A DNA stretch of 8,306 nt from UMGS1387 sp045541355 (GCA_045541355.1 JAZQIW010000108.1:1-8306); one strand, 5' to 3'; positions 1-6,267 are shown, counted from the stretch's first letter. Numbers and translations: made by a program. The notes: generated from the letters alone by a model not told the origin.

Positions 1-99
1 GTTAAGAATTTCAATGGGAAGCTCGGAACCGTCTTCCATGAAAATTCTGGAAGGCTTCTGGTTGCGGTTGCAGCCGTATTTAAGTTCAAATTCTTTCAT
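1..99 (-). CDS. AICAR transformylase (stand-alone), N-terminal fragment
   Basis: Partial gene: only the first 33 codons are inside the window and the rest continues past the left edge. The ATG is at 99-97, with a GGAG ribosome site at 108-111, eight bases upstream. The protein begins MKEFELKYGCNRNQKPSRIF, followed by MEDGSELPIEILN. This matches my recollection of the N-terminus of the stand-alone phosphoribosylaminoimidazolecarboxamide formyltransferase of Clostridia (about 390 residues), which transfers a formyl group from 10-formyl-THF to AICAR to give FAICAR. It corresponds to the transformylase half of bifunctional PurH. The gene directly upstream, 81 bases away, encodes an IMP cyclohydrolase that would use its product, which strongly supports the assignment. 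It should be cotranscribed with that gene under the ZTP riboswitch. Identification rests on the N-terminus and the context only. Confidence 0.8.
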   Translation of the reverse strand, partial: MKEFELKYGCNRNQKPSRIFMEDGSELPIEILN

Positions 100-122
100 T
101 TTTAACACTCCGTTTTCAATTT

Positions 123-180
123 ATTTGGCTCCATTGTGTAAAGGGAGCTGTCGGCAGAGCCGACTGAGGGATTGTAAATC
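123..180. repeat. Palindromic intergenic element (REP-like)
   Basis: The 81-base gap between the IMP cyclohydrolase stop and the transformylase start holds two adjacent dyads. One is a perfect 6-bp stem with a 3-base loop, GTCGGCAGAGCCGAC at 150-164. The other is an imperfect stem of GCTCC (128-132) with GGAGC (144-148). The layout of a GGGAGC-type dyad next to a GC-rich dyad ending in CTGAGGGA resembles an intergenic repeat I remember as very common in Oscillospiraceae-type gut genomes. No T-run follows either stem in the reading direction, so it is not an intrinsic terminator. No second copy is visible in this window, so the repeat status is inferred. Confidence 0.5.
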
Positions 181-903
181 CTACTTGTTTTTGTTTATAA
201 TAATTTCTTCAGCTTCTCCGCTTGCAAGGTCAACTGTTCTTACAAAGAGAGAAACCTTGTTGTCCTCGTTTAAGTTTTCCCAGCAAAGATCTGCAAGCTC
301 TTTTGCGGTATTAGGCAGAGCTACTTCTTCAGGCTCGCCGTAGAAGGAGGGAATGGGGTTGCCGTCGCACTTGTAGGTGTGAATGAAATGACCGTAGCCT
401 GCACGAGGTGTATAGGAATAAGCGTATCTGTTGCATACAGAATCGTCGCCCTCAGCACTCTTGAGAATTGACATCTTGTAGGTGAAGTTACCCTTGCCGT
501 AATAGAGCATACCCGAAATTCTGGGGGTGAAGTTGGGGGAATCGGGTTCAAATTCTCTTGTTGTAAGAGCCTTTTCAAAACCGAATCCGTCATCGCCGTT
601 TTCCTTTATGTAGTTGTAAACTGTGTCGGTCTGGTCGCCGTTTGTGATAATGTCGGCGTTTTCAAGTGCGAGATAGGGGTTGTAAATAATGAGGCTGGGA
701 TCTGAGAGCTTTGATTCGTCAAAAGCCTTTGTTCTCATGCCGCCCTCGTATCTTTCAAAAACTCTGTTGCGGCTGTTTTCGCTTCTGCCCATGATGAAAT
801 AAGCAATCATAGCTTTTTTGCCGTCAGCCGATTTTCCGATTACAATGCCTCTGCCGGGATACGTGTTGTTCGCAAGTAATTCTTTAAGGTCAAACTTTGC
901 CAT
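181..903 (-). CDS. purO: IMP cyclohydrolase, archaeal PurO type
   Basis: A 240-residue cytosolic enzyme predicted to close the ring of FAICAR to IMP, the last step of de novo purine synthesis. Seen in the protein: YPGRGIVIGKS near residues 15-25, YFIMGRSENSRNRVF at 35-49, TNGDQTDT at 87-94, EPDSPNFTPRISG at 119-131 and YGHFIHTY at 170-177. These fit the IMP_cyclohyd (PurO) family known from methanogens and some Clostridia, and it is unrelated to the PurH cyclohydrolase domain. It is somewhat longer than the roughly 200-residue archaeal enzyme. The start is set at 903: AGAAAGGAAA lies at 911-920, seven bases upstream. The frame stays open to an ATG at 1041, but those extra 46 codons lie inside a riboswitch and terminator and are not translated. 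The AICAR transformylase gene follows, completing the pathway pair. No sign of truncation. Confidence 0.9.
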   Translation of the reverse strand: MAKFDLKELLANNTYPGRGIVIGKSADGKKAMIAYFIMGRSENSRNRVFERYEGGMRTKAFDESKLSDPSLIIYNPYLALENADIITNGDQTDTVYNYIKENGDDGFGFEKALTTREFEPDSPNFTPRISGMLYYGKGNFTYKMSILKSAEGDDSVCNRYAYSYTPRAGYGHFIHTYKCDGNPIPSFYGEPEEVALPNTAKELADLCWENLNEDNKVSLFVRTVDLASGEAEEIIINKNK

Positions 904-910
904 TATTCTG

Positions 911-920
911 TTTCCTTTCT
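911..920 (-). promoter_or_regulatory. Ribosome binding site deciding the purO start
   Basis: AGAAAGGAAA on the minus strand, seven bases before the ATG at 903-901. It lies just past the T-run of the riboswitch-controlled terminator, so translation can begin only on read-through transcripts. It supports 903 rather than 1041 as the start. Confidence 0.75.
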
Positions 921-936
921 TTTTTGCCGAAATATA

Positions 937-971
937 TAAAAAAGGGCAGTCTTCAAGTGTGAAAACTGCCC
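937..971 (-). terminator. Intrinsic terminator / expression platform of the ZTP riboswitch
   Basis: On the minus strand GGGCAGTTTTC (971-961) pairs with GAAGACTGCCC (954-944). The 11-bp stem has one G-U wobble, closes a six-base loop ACACTT, and is followed at once by six T (943-938). The 5' arm GGGCAG is also the 3' strand of the last aptamer helix (966-982), so the terminator and the folded aptamer exclude each other. This is the arrangement known for pfl/ZTP riboswitches: ligand holds the aptamer helix and prevents termination. It sits between the promoter and purO, not after a gene. Confidence 0.92.
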
Positions 972-1039
972 AGACGGTCGGCTTTTTATTGCTGCCACTT
1001 CCTTGCGGTGCTCCGCTTTTTCCGTCAGTCGGGACAGCC
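966..1039 (-). ncRNA. ZTP (pfl) riboswitch aptamer
   Basis: Minus-strand elements in order match the pfl/ZTP motif. GGCTGTCCC starts at 1039, followed by the conserved GACTGACGG. Next comes a hairpin GCGG-AGCA-CCGC, then AAGGAAGTGGCAGC, an A-rich linker, and the 3' block GCCGACCGTCTGGGCAG (982-966). Pairings I can draw are GCTGTC with GGCAGC (P1), GCGG with CCGC (P2), GCC with GGC (P3), and a pseudoknot of ACGG with CCGT. The family senses AICAR mono- and triphosphate (ZMP/ZTP) and typically precedes purH or folate genes. Here it precedes IMP cyclohydrolase and AICAR transformylase, the step whose limitation causes ZMP to build up. The aptamer begins about eight bases after the predicted transcription start, and read-through should rise when ZMP/ZTP is high. 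Confidence 0.92.
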
Positions 1040-1053
1040 ATGATTACTCTATT

Positions 1054-1082
1054 ATTCTAACATATTGTTAAAAGGATGTCAA
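1054..1082 (-). promoter_or_regulatory. Sigma-A-type promoter of the purO operon
   Basis: A consensus -35 TTGACA (1082-1077), a 17-base spacer and a -10 TAGAAT (1059-1054), on the minus strand. A start near 1047 would place the ZTP aptamer at the very 5' end of the transcript. It lies downstream of the GH43 terminator, so the purine genes form a separate unit. Confidence 0.85.
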
Positions 1083-1117
1083 GCTTTTTTTGCTTATTTA
1101 AAGACCGTTTTCATTTG

Positions 1118-1156
1118 AAAAAATAAAAACATCGGAAAGGAAAATCCCTCCCGATG
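1118..1156 (-). terminator. Intrinsic terminator after the GH43 gene
   Basis: Ten bases past the GH43 stop codon, CATCGGGAGGGA (1156-1145) pairs with TCCTTTCCGATG (1141-1130). The 12-bp stem has two G-U wobbles and a TTT loop, and is followed by TTTTTATTTT. It ends the kinase / oxidoreductase / GH43 transcript and insulates the purO promoter. Confidence 0.9.
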
Positions 1157-1165
1157 AATTATTGT

Positions 1166-2032
1166 TTATTTGATTTTAAGTACACCGTTTTTTTCGATAA
1201 GCTCTGTAAAGCGCGGTCTTTCATAATCACAAGTGTTGGGATGATGCATGGTGAACATAAGCCTTCCCGATAAATCCTTAAAAATCATTCCGTGACCGCC
1301 GTCGCTGCTGTATAAAAGCTCATCATAGTGTTCCCAAGGACCCATTATACCGCTGTCGGAATATGATACCGCCTCAACGTATTTGCCGTCTGCAATGCTC
1401 GACCAAATCATAAGAAGCCTGCCGTTTTTTGCCCTGTAAAGAAACGGACCGTCGGTAACAAAGCAGTCGTTGTTTTCCATGAAACCCGTTGCCCAAGAAG
1501 GCTGTGATGCAGTAAATAAAACAGCGGGCTCACCGATTGTCTCCGTCAGGTCGTCGGATAGTCTTACAATGCACATCTCTCCGTCTTTTACATGAGTCCA
1601 TTCATGACAGTATATCATGTACGGAACACCGTTTTCCACCCAGAGGGTGCCGTCAAGGCATTCTTGACTTTCCGGTGTCAAAGCATGGTTGCATACGGGA
1701 ATATAGGTGCCGTCAGGTGTGTCACATACAAGAATTTGCACACCCTTGGGCCTTGTGCTTGATGCAACAGTTACAAACATATAGTACCTTCCGCGGTACT
1801 TGTGAACCTCGGGTGCCCAAAAGAAATGAGTTCCCCAAAAGCTTTCATCTCGCCTGAATATAGCTTTTGGCTCTGAAAATTCCTTAAGGTCATGGCTTAC
1901 ATATACGTCGGTTCCTTCACTGACTTGAGGAAATGTTCCTACCTCGCCGTTGAATCTTGTTCCGAACAGATAGTATTTTCCATCTTCTGCCAGAATAAAC
2001 GGGTCTCGAATATGAATGTCGTGCGCCTTCAT
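1166..2032 (-). CDS. Glycoside hydrolase family 43-like protein
   Basis: A 288-residue five-bladed beta-propeller-type glycosidase; GH43 members mostly remove alpha-L-arabinose or beta-D-xylose residues. Seen: IRDPFIL with the likely catalytic base Asp10, FWAPEVHKY at 71-79, ECLDGTLWVENG (Asp127 as likely pKa modulator), CFVTDGPFLYR (190-200), GGHGM with His247 as candidate blade-5 metal His, and HHPN near the end. The position that normally holds the general-acid Glu reads Asp194; I recall a GH43-like subgroup with this TDGPFLYR form, so activity should not be taken for granted. There is no signal peptide, so it should act in the cytoplasm. The start ATG (2032-2030) overlaps the oxidoreductase stop by one base (TGATG), so translation is probably coupled. 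It is the last gene of its operon. Exact substrate unknown. Confidence 0.85.
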   Translation of the reverse strand: MKAHDIHIRDPFILAEDGKYYLFGTRFNGEVGTFPQVSEGTDVYVSHDLKEFSEPKAIFRRDESFWGTHFFWAPEVHKYRGRYYMFVTVASSTRPKGVQILVCDTPDGTYIPVCNHALTPESQECLDGTLWVENGVPYMIYCHEWTHVKDGEMCIVRLSDDLTETIGEPAVLFTASQPSWATGFMENNDCFVTDGPFLYRAKNGRLLMIWSSIADGKYVEAVSYSDSGIMGPWEHYDELLYSSDGGHGMIFKDLSGRLMFTMHHPNTCDYERPRFTELIEKNGVLKIK

Positions 2033-3207
2033 CAGTTTCCATATGTTCCGTCAAGATTTGCAGTCTGTTCCTTGACATTCTTTACATATGTAGAGCCGGC
2101 AATCTTTTCCTGAAGCATTTTGTAGAACAGGTCGCCGTCAACGGGAAGCTCAACCTGCTTGTCGAGCCATGAGGAAAGGAACATTGCGTTTGCAATTCTG
2201 AGTCCCTTAATGCCTTCCTTGCCGGGAGCCATGAGAGGAGTACCCTTGAGTATGGCATCTGTAAAGTTCTGGGTAATACCCTTGTGCTGAGGCTTCATTG
2301 TGTCGCAGTCGGAGTAGTCGACCTCTATTGCTTCTGCCTTGGGATGGTCAAATCCTCCAACGTCAGCCCTGACACACCATTCTCTTTCGGGTACGTCAAG
2401 CTTATAGAACATCATGCTCTTGCCTTCAATAACGAGCTTGCCCTTGTCGCCCGTGATTTCAAGTCTGTTTGTGCCGGGGAACTCACCTGTCGTTGTGATG
2501 AAGGCTCCCGTTGCACCGTTAGCGTATTCTGCAATTGCGCTTACGTCATCTTCAACTTCGATATTGTGGTATTTTCCTTCATAGCACCTTGCATAAATTT
2601 TTGTGGGCATACCGAAAATCCACTGCCAGAGGTCAAGCTGATGAGGACACTGATTCATGATAACACCGCCGCCCTCGCCGGACCAGGTTGCTCTCCAGTC
2701 ACCGGAATCGTAGTAATTCTGGGTTCTGTACCAGTCTGTAATAATCCAAACGCATCTCTTGAGTTCACCAAGCTCACCATTTTCAACCATCTTCTTTGCC
2801 TTTATGTACATGGGATTTGTCCTCTGGTTGAACATAAGTCCAAAGAGCTTGTCACTTTTTTCTGCAACTGCAATTAGCTCCTCAGCCTGCTTTGTATAAA
2901 CACCAATGGGCTTTTCGCTGATAACATTGATGCCTGCATTAAGACATTCAATACAAATGCGTGGGTGATCATAATGCGGAACAGCAACAATGATAGCGTC
3001 GCAAAGACCAGAGGAAATCATTTCCTTGTAGTTTTCAAAAACCTTAACCTGGGAAGATAGATTTTCCTTTGCCCAGTTTCTTCTGTCCTCCTTCAAGTCG
3101 CAAACAGCCGAGAGAACAGCTCCGTCAATTTCGCCTGCGTTGAGATAGTTAGAATGAATAGTGCCCATGTTACCAACACCGATAATGCCAAAACGTACCT
3201 TTTCCAT
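2032..3207 (-). CDS. Gfo/Idh/MocA-family oxidoreductase
   Basis: A 391-residue NAD(P)-dependent sugar or polyol dehydrogenase-like protein. Seen: the Rossmann loop GIIGVGNMG (residues 7-15), then SEKPIG at 97-102 with the family Lys99 of the EKP motif. GGGVIMNQCPHQLDL (179-193) follows, carrying His189 and Asp192. The usual Asp four residues before the His (Asp172 of Bacillus inositol dehydrogenase) is Asn185 here, a variant that I believe also occurs in other members. The C-terminal part (about 125-350) has the alpha/beta substrate domain pattern. The start at 3207 has GAAAGGAA at 3215-3222, seven bases upstream. It follows the kinase-like gene by 48 bases and overlaps the GH43 start by one base. 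Context suggests oxidation or epimerisation of a sugar released by the neighbouring glycosidases; the substrate cannot be named. Cytosolic. Confidence 0.9.
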   Translation of the reverse strand: MEKVRFGIIGVGNMGTIHSNYLNAGEIDGAVLSAVCDLKEDRRNWAKENLSSQVKVFENYKEMISSGLCDAIIVAVPHYDHPRICIECLNAGINVISEKPIGVYTKQAEELIAVAEKSDKLFGLMFNQRTNPMYIKAKKMVENGELGELKRCVWIITDWYRTQNYYDSGDWRATWSGEGGGVIMNQCPHQLDLWQWIFGMPTKIYARCYEGKYHNIEVEDDVSAIAEYANGATGAFITTTGEFPGTNRLEITGDKGKLVIEGKSMMFYKLDVPEREWCVRADVGGFDHPKAEAIEVDYSDCDTMKPQHKGITQNFTDAILKGTPLMAPGKEGIKGLRIANAMFLSSWLDKQVELPVDGDLFYKMLQEKIAGSTYVKNVKEQTANLDGTYGN

Positions 3208-3255
3208 AACAAAGTTCCTTTCATTAATAAGACATTCTTATGATTAAACAATTAA

Positions 3256-4065
3256 TTATTTCAGTGCCGCACCGATAGCCGTTGCAAATTCCGCATTTTC
3301 GGGAATTGTAAAGTTGAGATTAAAAAGAGTCGAGAAAGTCTCGGCAATTATCGGAGCCTGAGGCAGCCTTGTAAGGTTTCCTGTCAAAACCACATCTTCT
3401 ATACCCTTGCTTCTTGCTGCAAAGACTGCAAGCATTCCGACAGATTCAAATACCATGTTTATAATACCGAGAGCGAGGTCGCCCTTTGAAGCCATATCGC
3501 TTACCTTGCCGAAGTTTGCGGCTGTCATGTGGGATTCAAGACCTATGTCTTTTTTTGTGATGTCGCTGATACGAAGGTCGATGTTTTCTATGTCTCCCTC
3601 GCTTGCAACCTCTATCAGACTGTTGATGTCCGAAATGCCAAGCATTTTTTTTGCAAGTCCCAAGACAGTACCGCCGCCGACACCCGTACCTCCCATGTAT
3701 TCTGTGCCGCCGCACTTTTGTGCATATACAATTGAAGTACCCGTTCCCATGCTGACAATAATGGCATTGTCAAGACAGGAAAGATAAAGTCCACCCTTGC
3801 CGACACACTCAAATTCCGACACATGTGAGGCTTCAATTCCGTATAGCTCATCGGCAAAAAATGAAGAGCCTACTCCCGTCATCATTACTTTTTCAATGTC
3901 CGAAAGAGTAATGCTGTTTGTGTCTGTGAATTTTCCGAACGCACCGTAAACCGAAGCGAGCTGGTCGCTTGCTCTTACAAAGAGAGGAGAAATCATTTTG
4001 CTGCCGTCAAAGCCAACAATTTTGGTTGTGCTTCCGCCAACGTCAATTCCTATTATTTTGCCCAT
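3256..4065 (-). CDS. Type II pantothenate kinase-like ASKHA kinase
   Basis: A 269-residue protein of the CoaW/Fumble family; length and layout match Staphylococcus aureus CoaW (about 267). Seen: phosphate-1 loop GIDVGGSTTK (6-15), VSEFECVGKG (82-91) with the likely catalytic Glu84, phosphate-2 VSMGTGTS (104-111), GGTGVGGGTVLGL (125-137), TAANFGKV (181-188) and the adenosine segment LTGNLTRLP (227-235). By remembered alignment, the substrate-binding Arg (Arg113 in S. aureus, Arg207 in human PANK3) is Tyr123 here. So the fold and kinase chemistry are well supported but pantothenate as substrate is not. The start at 4065 has GGAG at 4076-4079, ten bases upstream. It is the first gene of the unit with the oxidoreductase and GH43, under its own promoter. 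Either a coenzyme A enzyme in an unusual place or a kinase for another small acid or sugar. Confidence 0.82.
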   Translation of the reverse strand: MGKIIGIDVGGSTTKIVGFDGSKMISPLFVRASDQLASVYGAFGKFTDTNSITLSDIEKVMMTGVGSSFFADELYGIEASHVSEFECVGKGGLYLSCLDNAIIVSMGTGTSIVYAQKCGGTEYMGGTGVGGGTVLGLAKKMLGISDINSLIEVASEGDIENIDLRISDITKKDIGLESHMTAANFGKVSDMASKGDLALGIINMVFESVGMLAVFAARSKGIEDVVLTGNLTRLPQAPIIAETFSTLFNLNFTIPENAEFATAIGAALK

Positions 4066-4087
4066 TTTTCCGTATCTCCAAGAAAGT

Positions 4088-4111
4088 ATAGTTTACTTAA
4101 TTCTAAACTAT
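4088..4111. promoter_or_regulatory. Candidate operator: 8+8 bp inverted repeat at the kinase promoter
   Basis: ATAGTTTA (4088-4095) and TAAACTAT (4104-4111) form perfect 8-bp arms around an 8-base spacer. One arm overlaps two bases of the -10 box, and the predicted start (about 4103) falls between the arms. Because one arm is upstream of the start, the RNA cannot form the full hairpin, so a repressor-binding DNA site is more likely. AT-rich composition weakens the case. The binding protein is unknown. Confidence 0.5.
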
Positions 4112-4138
4112 TTTATCATATTTGACGTTATAAATCAA
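4110..4138 (-). promoter_or_regulatory. Sigma-A-type promoter of the kinase-oxidoreductase-GH43 operon
   Basis: On the minus strand: -35 TTGATT (4138-4133), a 17-base spacer, -10 TAAAAT (4115-4110). It lies in the 83-base gap after the GH78 stop at 4149. I see no hairpin with a T-run for the upstream operon here, so some read-through from the GH78 gene is possible. Confidence 0.7.
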
Positions 4139-4148
4139 GAGAAAAGAA

Positions 4149-6266
4149 TTATTTTATGAATTTTTCAAGCCAAACAAGAACATGAGAAGCAAAACCGTGA
4201 TTGCAGCTTGCCGCACCGTCCTTATCCTCCCATAATGTACCCGAAGCTTTAGCCATATGAGTAAAGAAGCCTTCAATGTTGGAAAGTACCGTATCTCTGT
4301 CGCCCTCTTCAGATAGCAGGTCGAGACGTATGTATAAACCCATAAAGGCGTTGGAGGGAGCGACATTTGTCCATAATCCCTTTTCCATTCTTCCGGGTCC
4401 GAAGTCCTCGACCAGCCTTTGCCAAAGCTCAGGATGAGTGTGTTTTGTTGCAGTACCCGTAAAGAACGCGTAGTATTGGCAGGATTCCGTCACATCCTCG
4501 GATTTCAATATAAGCCTTCCGTTTTCGTCTCTTACTGCATGGTCTCTGAAGAATCCGTCAGCATAGGATTGCTTGCAGATTTCAGACTTGATTTTTTCAG
4601 CTTTACGTGCGAATGCTTCATCACCGTAGAGAGTTGTCACAACCTCAAGCATTCTTGCATACAGCATATTTGAAGGATAGTTTACGCCGTCTACATAATC
4701 GTTTGCCTTTGACCAGTCAACAAATATCCACTTCTCAAGGTTTTCAAGTAAACCGTCGGAGTTTTCAAAGCCTTTGAAATAATCGCAAAGAGTGAGTATT
4801 CTGTCCTTTGCATTATCTATAAGCTCTCTGTCTCCGCTTCTTTCAAGGTATTCTTCAAGCTCAAGAACATACCACATTGCCCAGTTGGGGATAAAGTTGT
4901 TGTTTATGTGGTCGGCAGGGTAGCACATGGGGAACATTCTGCTGTCAATGTGCCCTGCATCCTCGGCAATAAGAAAGTTTTCAAGGAAATTTCGTTCAAC
5001 ATCGCTTTTTCCCGTAAGCAGCTTTTCAACTCTTGCGGTAAAGAAAGAGTCGCATAACCAGCCTGCACGCTCTCTTGAGGGACAGTCGGTAAAAATGTCA
5101 ATGGCATTCTGCTTGTAGGTTTCAATTGCCGCCTTGTGAATGAGGTCGAGATTTTCGTTGCCGCTGTCAAGAGGCTTGTATTCTATGTCGGCAGCAAATT
5201 CGGTGATACCAAACTTTTTGACTGTGACCTTGCCCTCGGACTTGTTAATAAGTTTTAAGTAGTTGACGGTATATGGTTCGTTGGTAATAATGGAATATGT
5301 GCCTTTGCTTATGAACCAGATAACACCTCTTTGGTGGGAAAGGAGTCTTTCGGGTGTAACATCACCGTCTTTCAGCACCTCGTCAAAGTGAACTATGATT
5401 TCTGTATCAGCCTCTGCTGTTATGTCAAATCGAATAAAGCCTGATTTCTCTGTCGGCATTTTACAGATAGCATATTCGTATGCAGAAAGCTCAATGCAGC
5501 TTGCATCTTCTTCTTTTGTTGAAGTACAGGTATAAGTTCCTTTTCTGATTTCATCAAAGATATGTACGCGTATATTTTCAAATGCACGTGTGTCTGAGCT
5601 TGGAACGGCATATCCGCTTCTGAAGGGCTTGTCGCAGGTATCTGTGAATACCGCCTTGCCTCTTGATATGACAGTCGATGCATCGCATTCATCGTATTTT
5701 GCAAGTGCCACACCACGCTCGATAAATTTCTTTTCATCAGTTACGCTTAGGTTAATAGGGGAGAAGACTGCATTGGGATTTGTTTCAAATTCACGGAAAT
5801 TTTCGCCAACCCTGTATGCTTCCACAAATGTTCTCTGGAATGAATAGCGTACCGCTTCTCGTATTCTGTCCTCGTGATACTTTGCTTCAAAGCCAACACC
5901 TCCTGTTGCGGCGATAACATTACCGCCCGAAACTATTTCGGCACAAAGGAAGGAGGGCTGCTTGATGAGATAATAGTTCTCAACATAGTAACCGTCAACG
6001 TATATGCATATAATGTTTTTTTCATTGGTAAGATGCTTTGATATGTCAATTTCATCCACCCTGTAATAGCCGTGACCTGCTCTTGCGGGGCCTTCCGAAA
6101 CAAGAACACCGTTAATGAACATCTGGTACATTGATGAAGCTGTTATTGCAATATATGCATCCTTGCAATTGCCGACAACACTTCTGAAAACGAGGTTGTA
6201 GTTCATTTCCTTATCCTTGCCTTCTTCCCATACCGGCAAGGCACATTTGAAGTTGTATTTTACCAT
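4149..6266 (-). CDS. GH78 alpha-L-rhamnosidase-like glycosidase
   Basis: A 705-residue protein of the bacterial alpha-L-rhamnosidase type, which would release terminal L-rhamnose (or a similar sugar) by inversion. N-terminal beta-sandwich: MYQMFINGVLVSEGPARAGH at 46-65, typical of the Bac_rhamnosid_N region. The (alpha/alpha)6 catalytic domain starts about 370 and carries TDCPSRERAGWLCDSF (393-408), with Asp394, Glu399 and Asp406 matching the family's acidic motif, one residue shorter than the common DCPQRDERLGWTGD form. Near the end, GTLWEDKDGAASCNHGF (676-692) holds the likely second catalytic Glu680. There is no signal peptide or membrane segment, so it is intracellular. The start at 6266 has AGGAG at 6274-6278 inside the end of the upstream phosphatase gene, which stops only one base before this ATG; translational coupling is likely. 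Last gene of the cyclase-HAD-GH78 operon. The sugar specificity is inferred from the family only. Confidence 0.88.
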   Translation of the reverse strand: MVKYNFKCALPVWEEGKDKEMNYNLVFRSVVGNCKDAYIAITASSMYQMFINGVLVSEGPARAGHGYYRVDEIDISKHLTNEKNIICIYVDGYYVENYYLIKQPSFLCAEIVSGGNVIAATGGVGFEAKYHEDRIREAVRYSFQRTFVEAYRVGENFREFETNPNAVFSPINLSVTDEKKFIERGVALAKYDECDASTVISRGKAVFTDTCDKPFRSGYAVPSSDTRAFENIRVHIFDEIRKGTYTCTSTKEEDASCIELSAYEYAICKMPTEKSGFIRFDITAEADTEIIVHFDEVLKDGDVTPERLLSHQRGVIWFISKGTYSIITNEPYTVNYLKLINKSEGKVTVKKFGITEFAADIEYKPLDSGNENLDLIHKAAIETYKQNAIDIFTDCPSRERAGWLCDSFFTARVEKLLTGKSDVERNFLENFLIAEDAGHIDSRMFPMCYPADHINNNFIPNWAMWYVLELEEYLERSGDRELIDNAKDRILTLCDYFKGFENSDGLLENLEKWIFVDWSKANDYVDGVNYPSNMLYARMLEVVTTLYGDEAFARKAEKIKSEICKQSYADGFFRDHAVRDENGRLILKSEDVTESCQYYAFFTGTATKHTHPELWQRLVEDFGPGRMEKGLWTNVAPSNAFMGLYIRLDLLSEEGDRDTVLSNIEGFFTHMAKASGTLWEDKDGAASCNHGFASHVLVWLEKFIK

Positions 6267-6267
6267 G

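Noticed and set aside
150..164. GTCGGCAGAGCCGAC hairpin as a terminator between the purine genes
   Set aside because: No T-run follows on either strand, and termination here would cut the operon between functionally linked genes.
14..343. 109-codon plus-strand frame at the left edge
   Set aside because: It crosses two well-supported minus-strand purine genes and the palindromic element between them.
966..1039. Guanine, PRPP or THF riboswitch as the leader class
   Set aside because: The GACTGACGG block, P2 hairpin and CCGTCTGGGC 3' block fit pfl/ZTP, and the conserved cores of the other classes are absent.
904..1041. N-terminal extension of the IMP cyclohydrolase beginning at the ATG at 1041
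   Set aside because: The stretch is accounted for base by base by the ZTP aptamer and its terminator, and a good ribosome site directs initiation at 903.
2284..2877. 197-codon open frame on the plus strand
   Set aside because: It lies wholly inside the oxidoreductase gene on the other strand, whose protein shows full family motifs; the plus-strand product shows none.
3227..3241. Small hairpin (ATAAGA-CAT-TCTTAT) between the kinase-like and oxidoreductase genes
   Set aside because: A 6-bp AT-rich stem without a T-run is too weak to call a terminator or operator.
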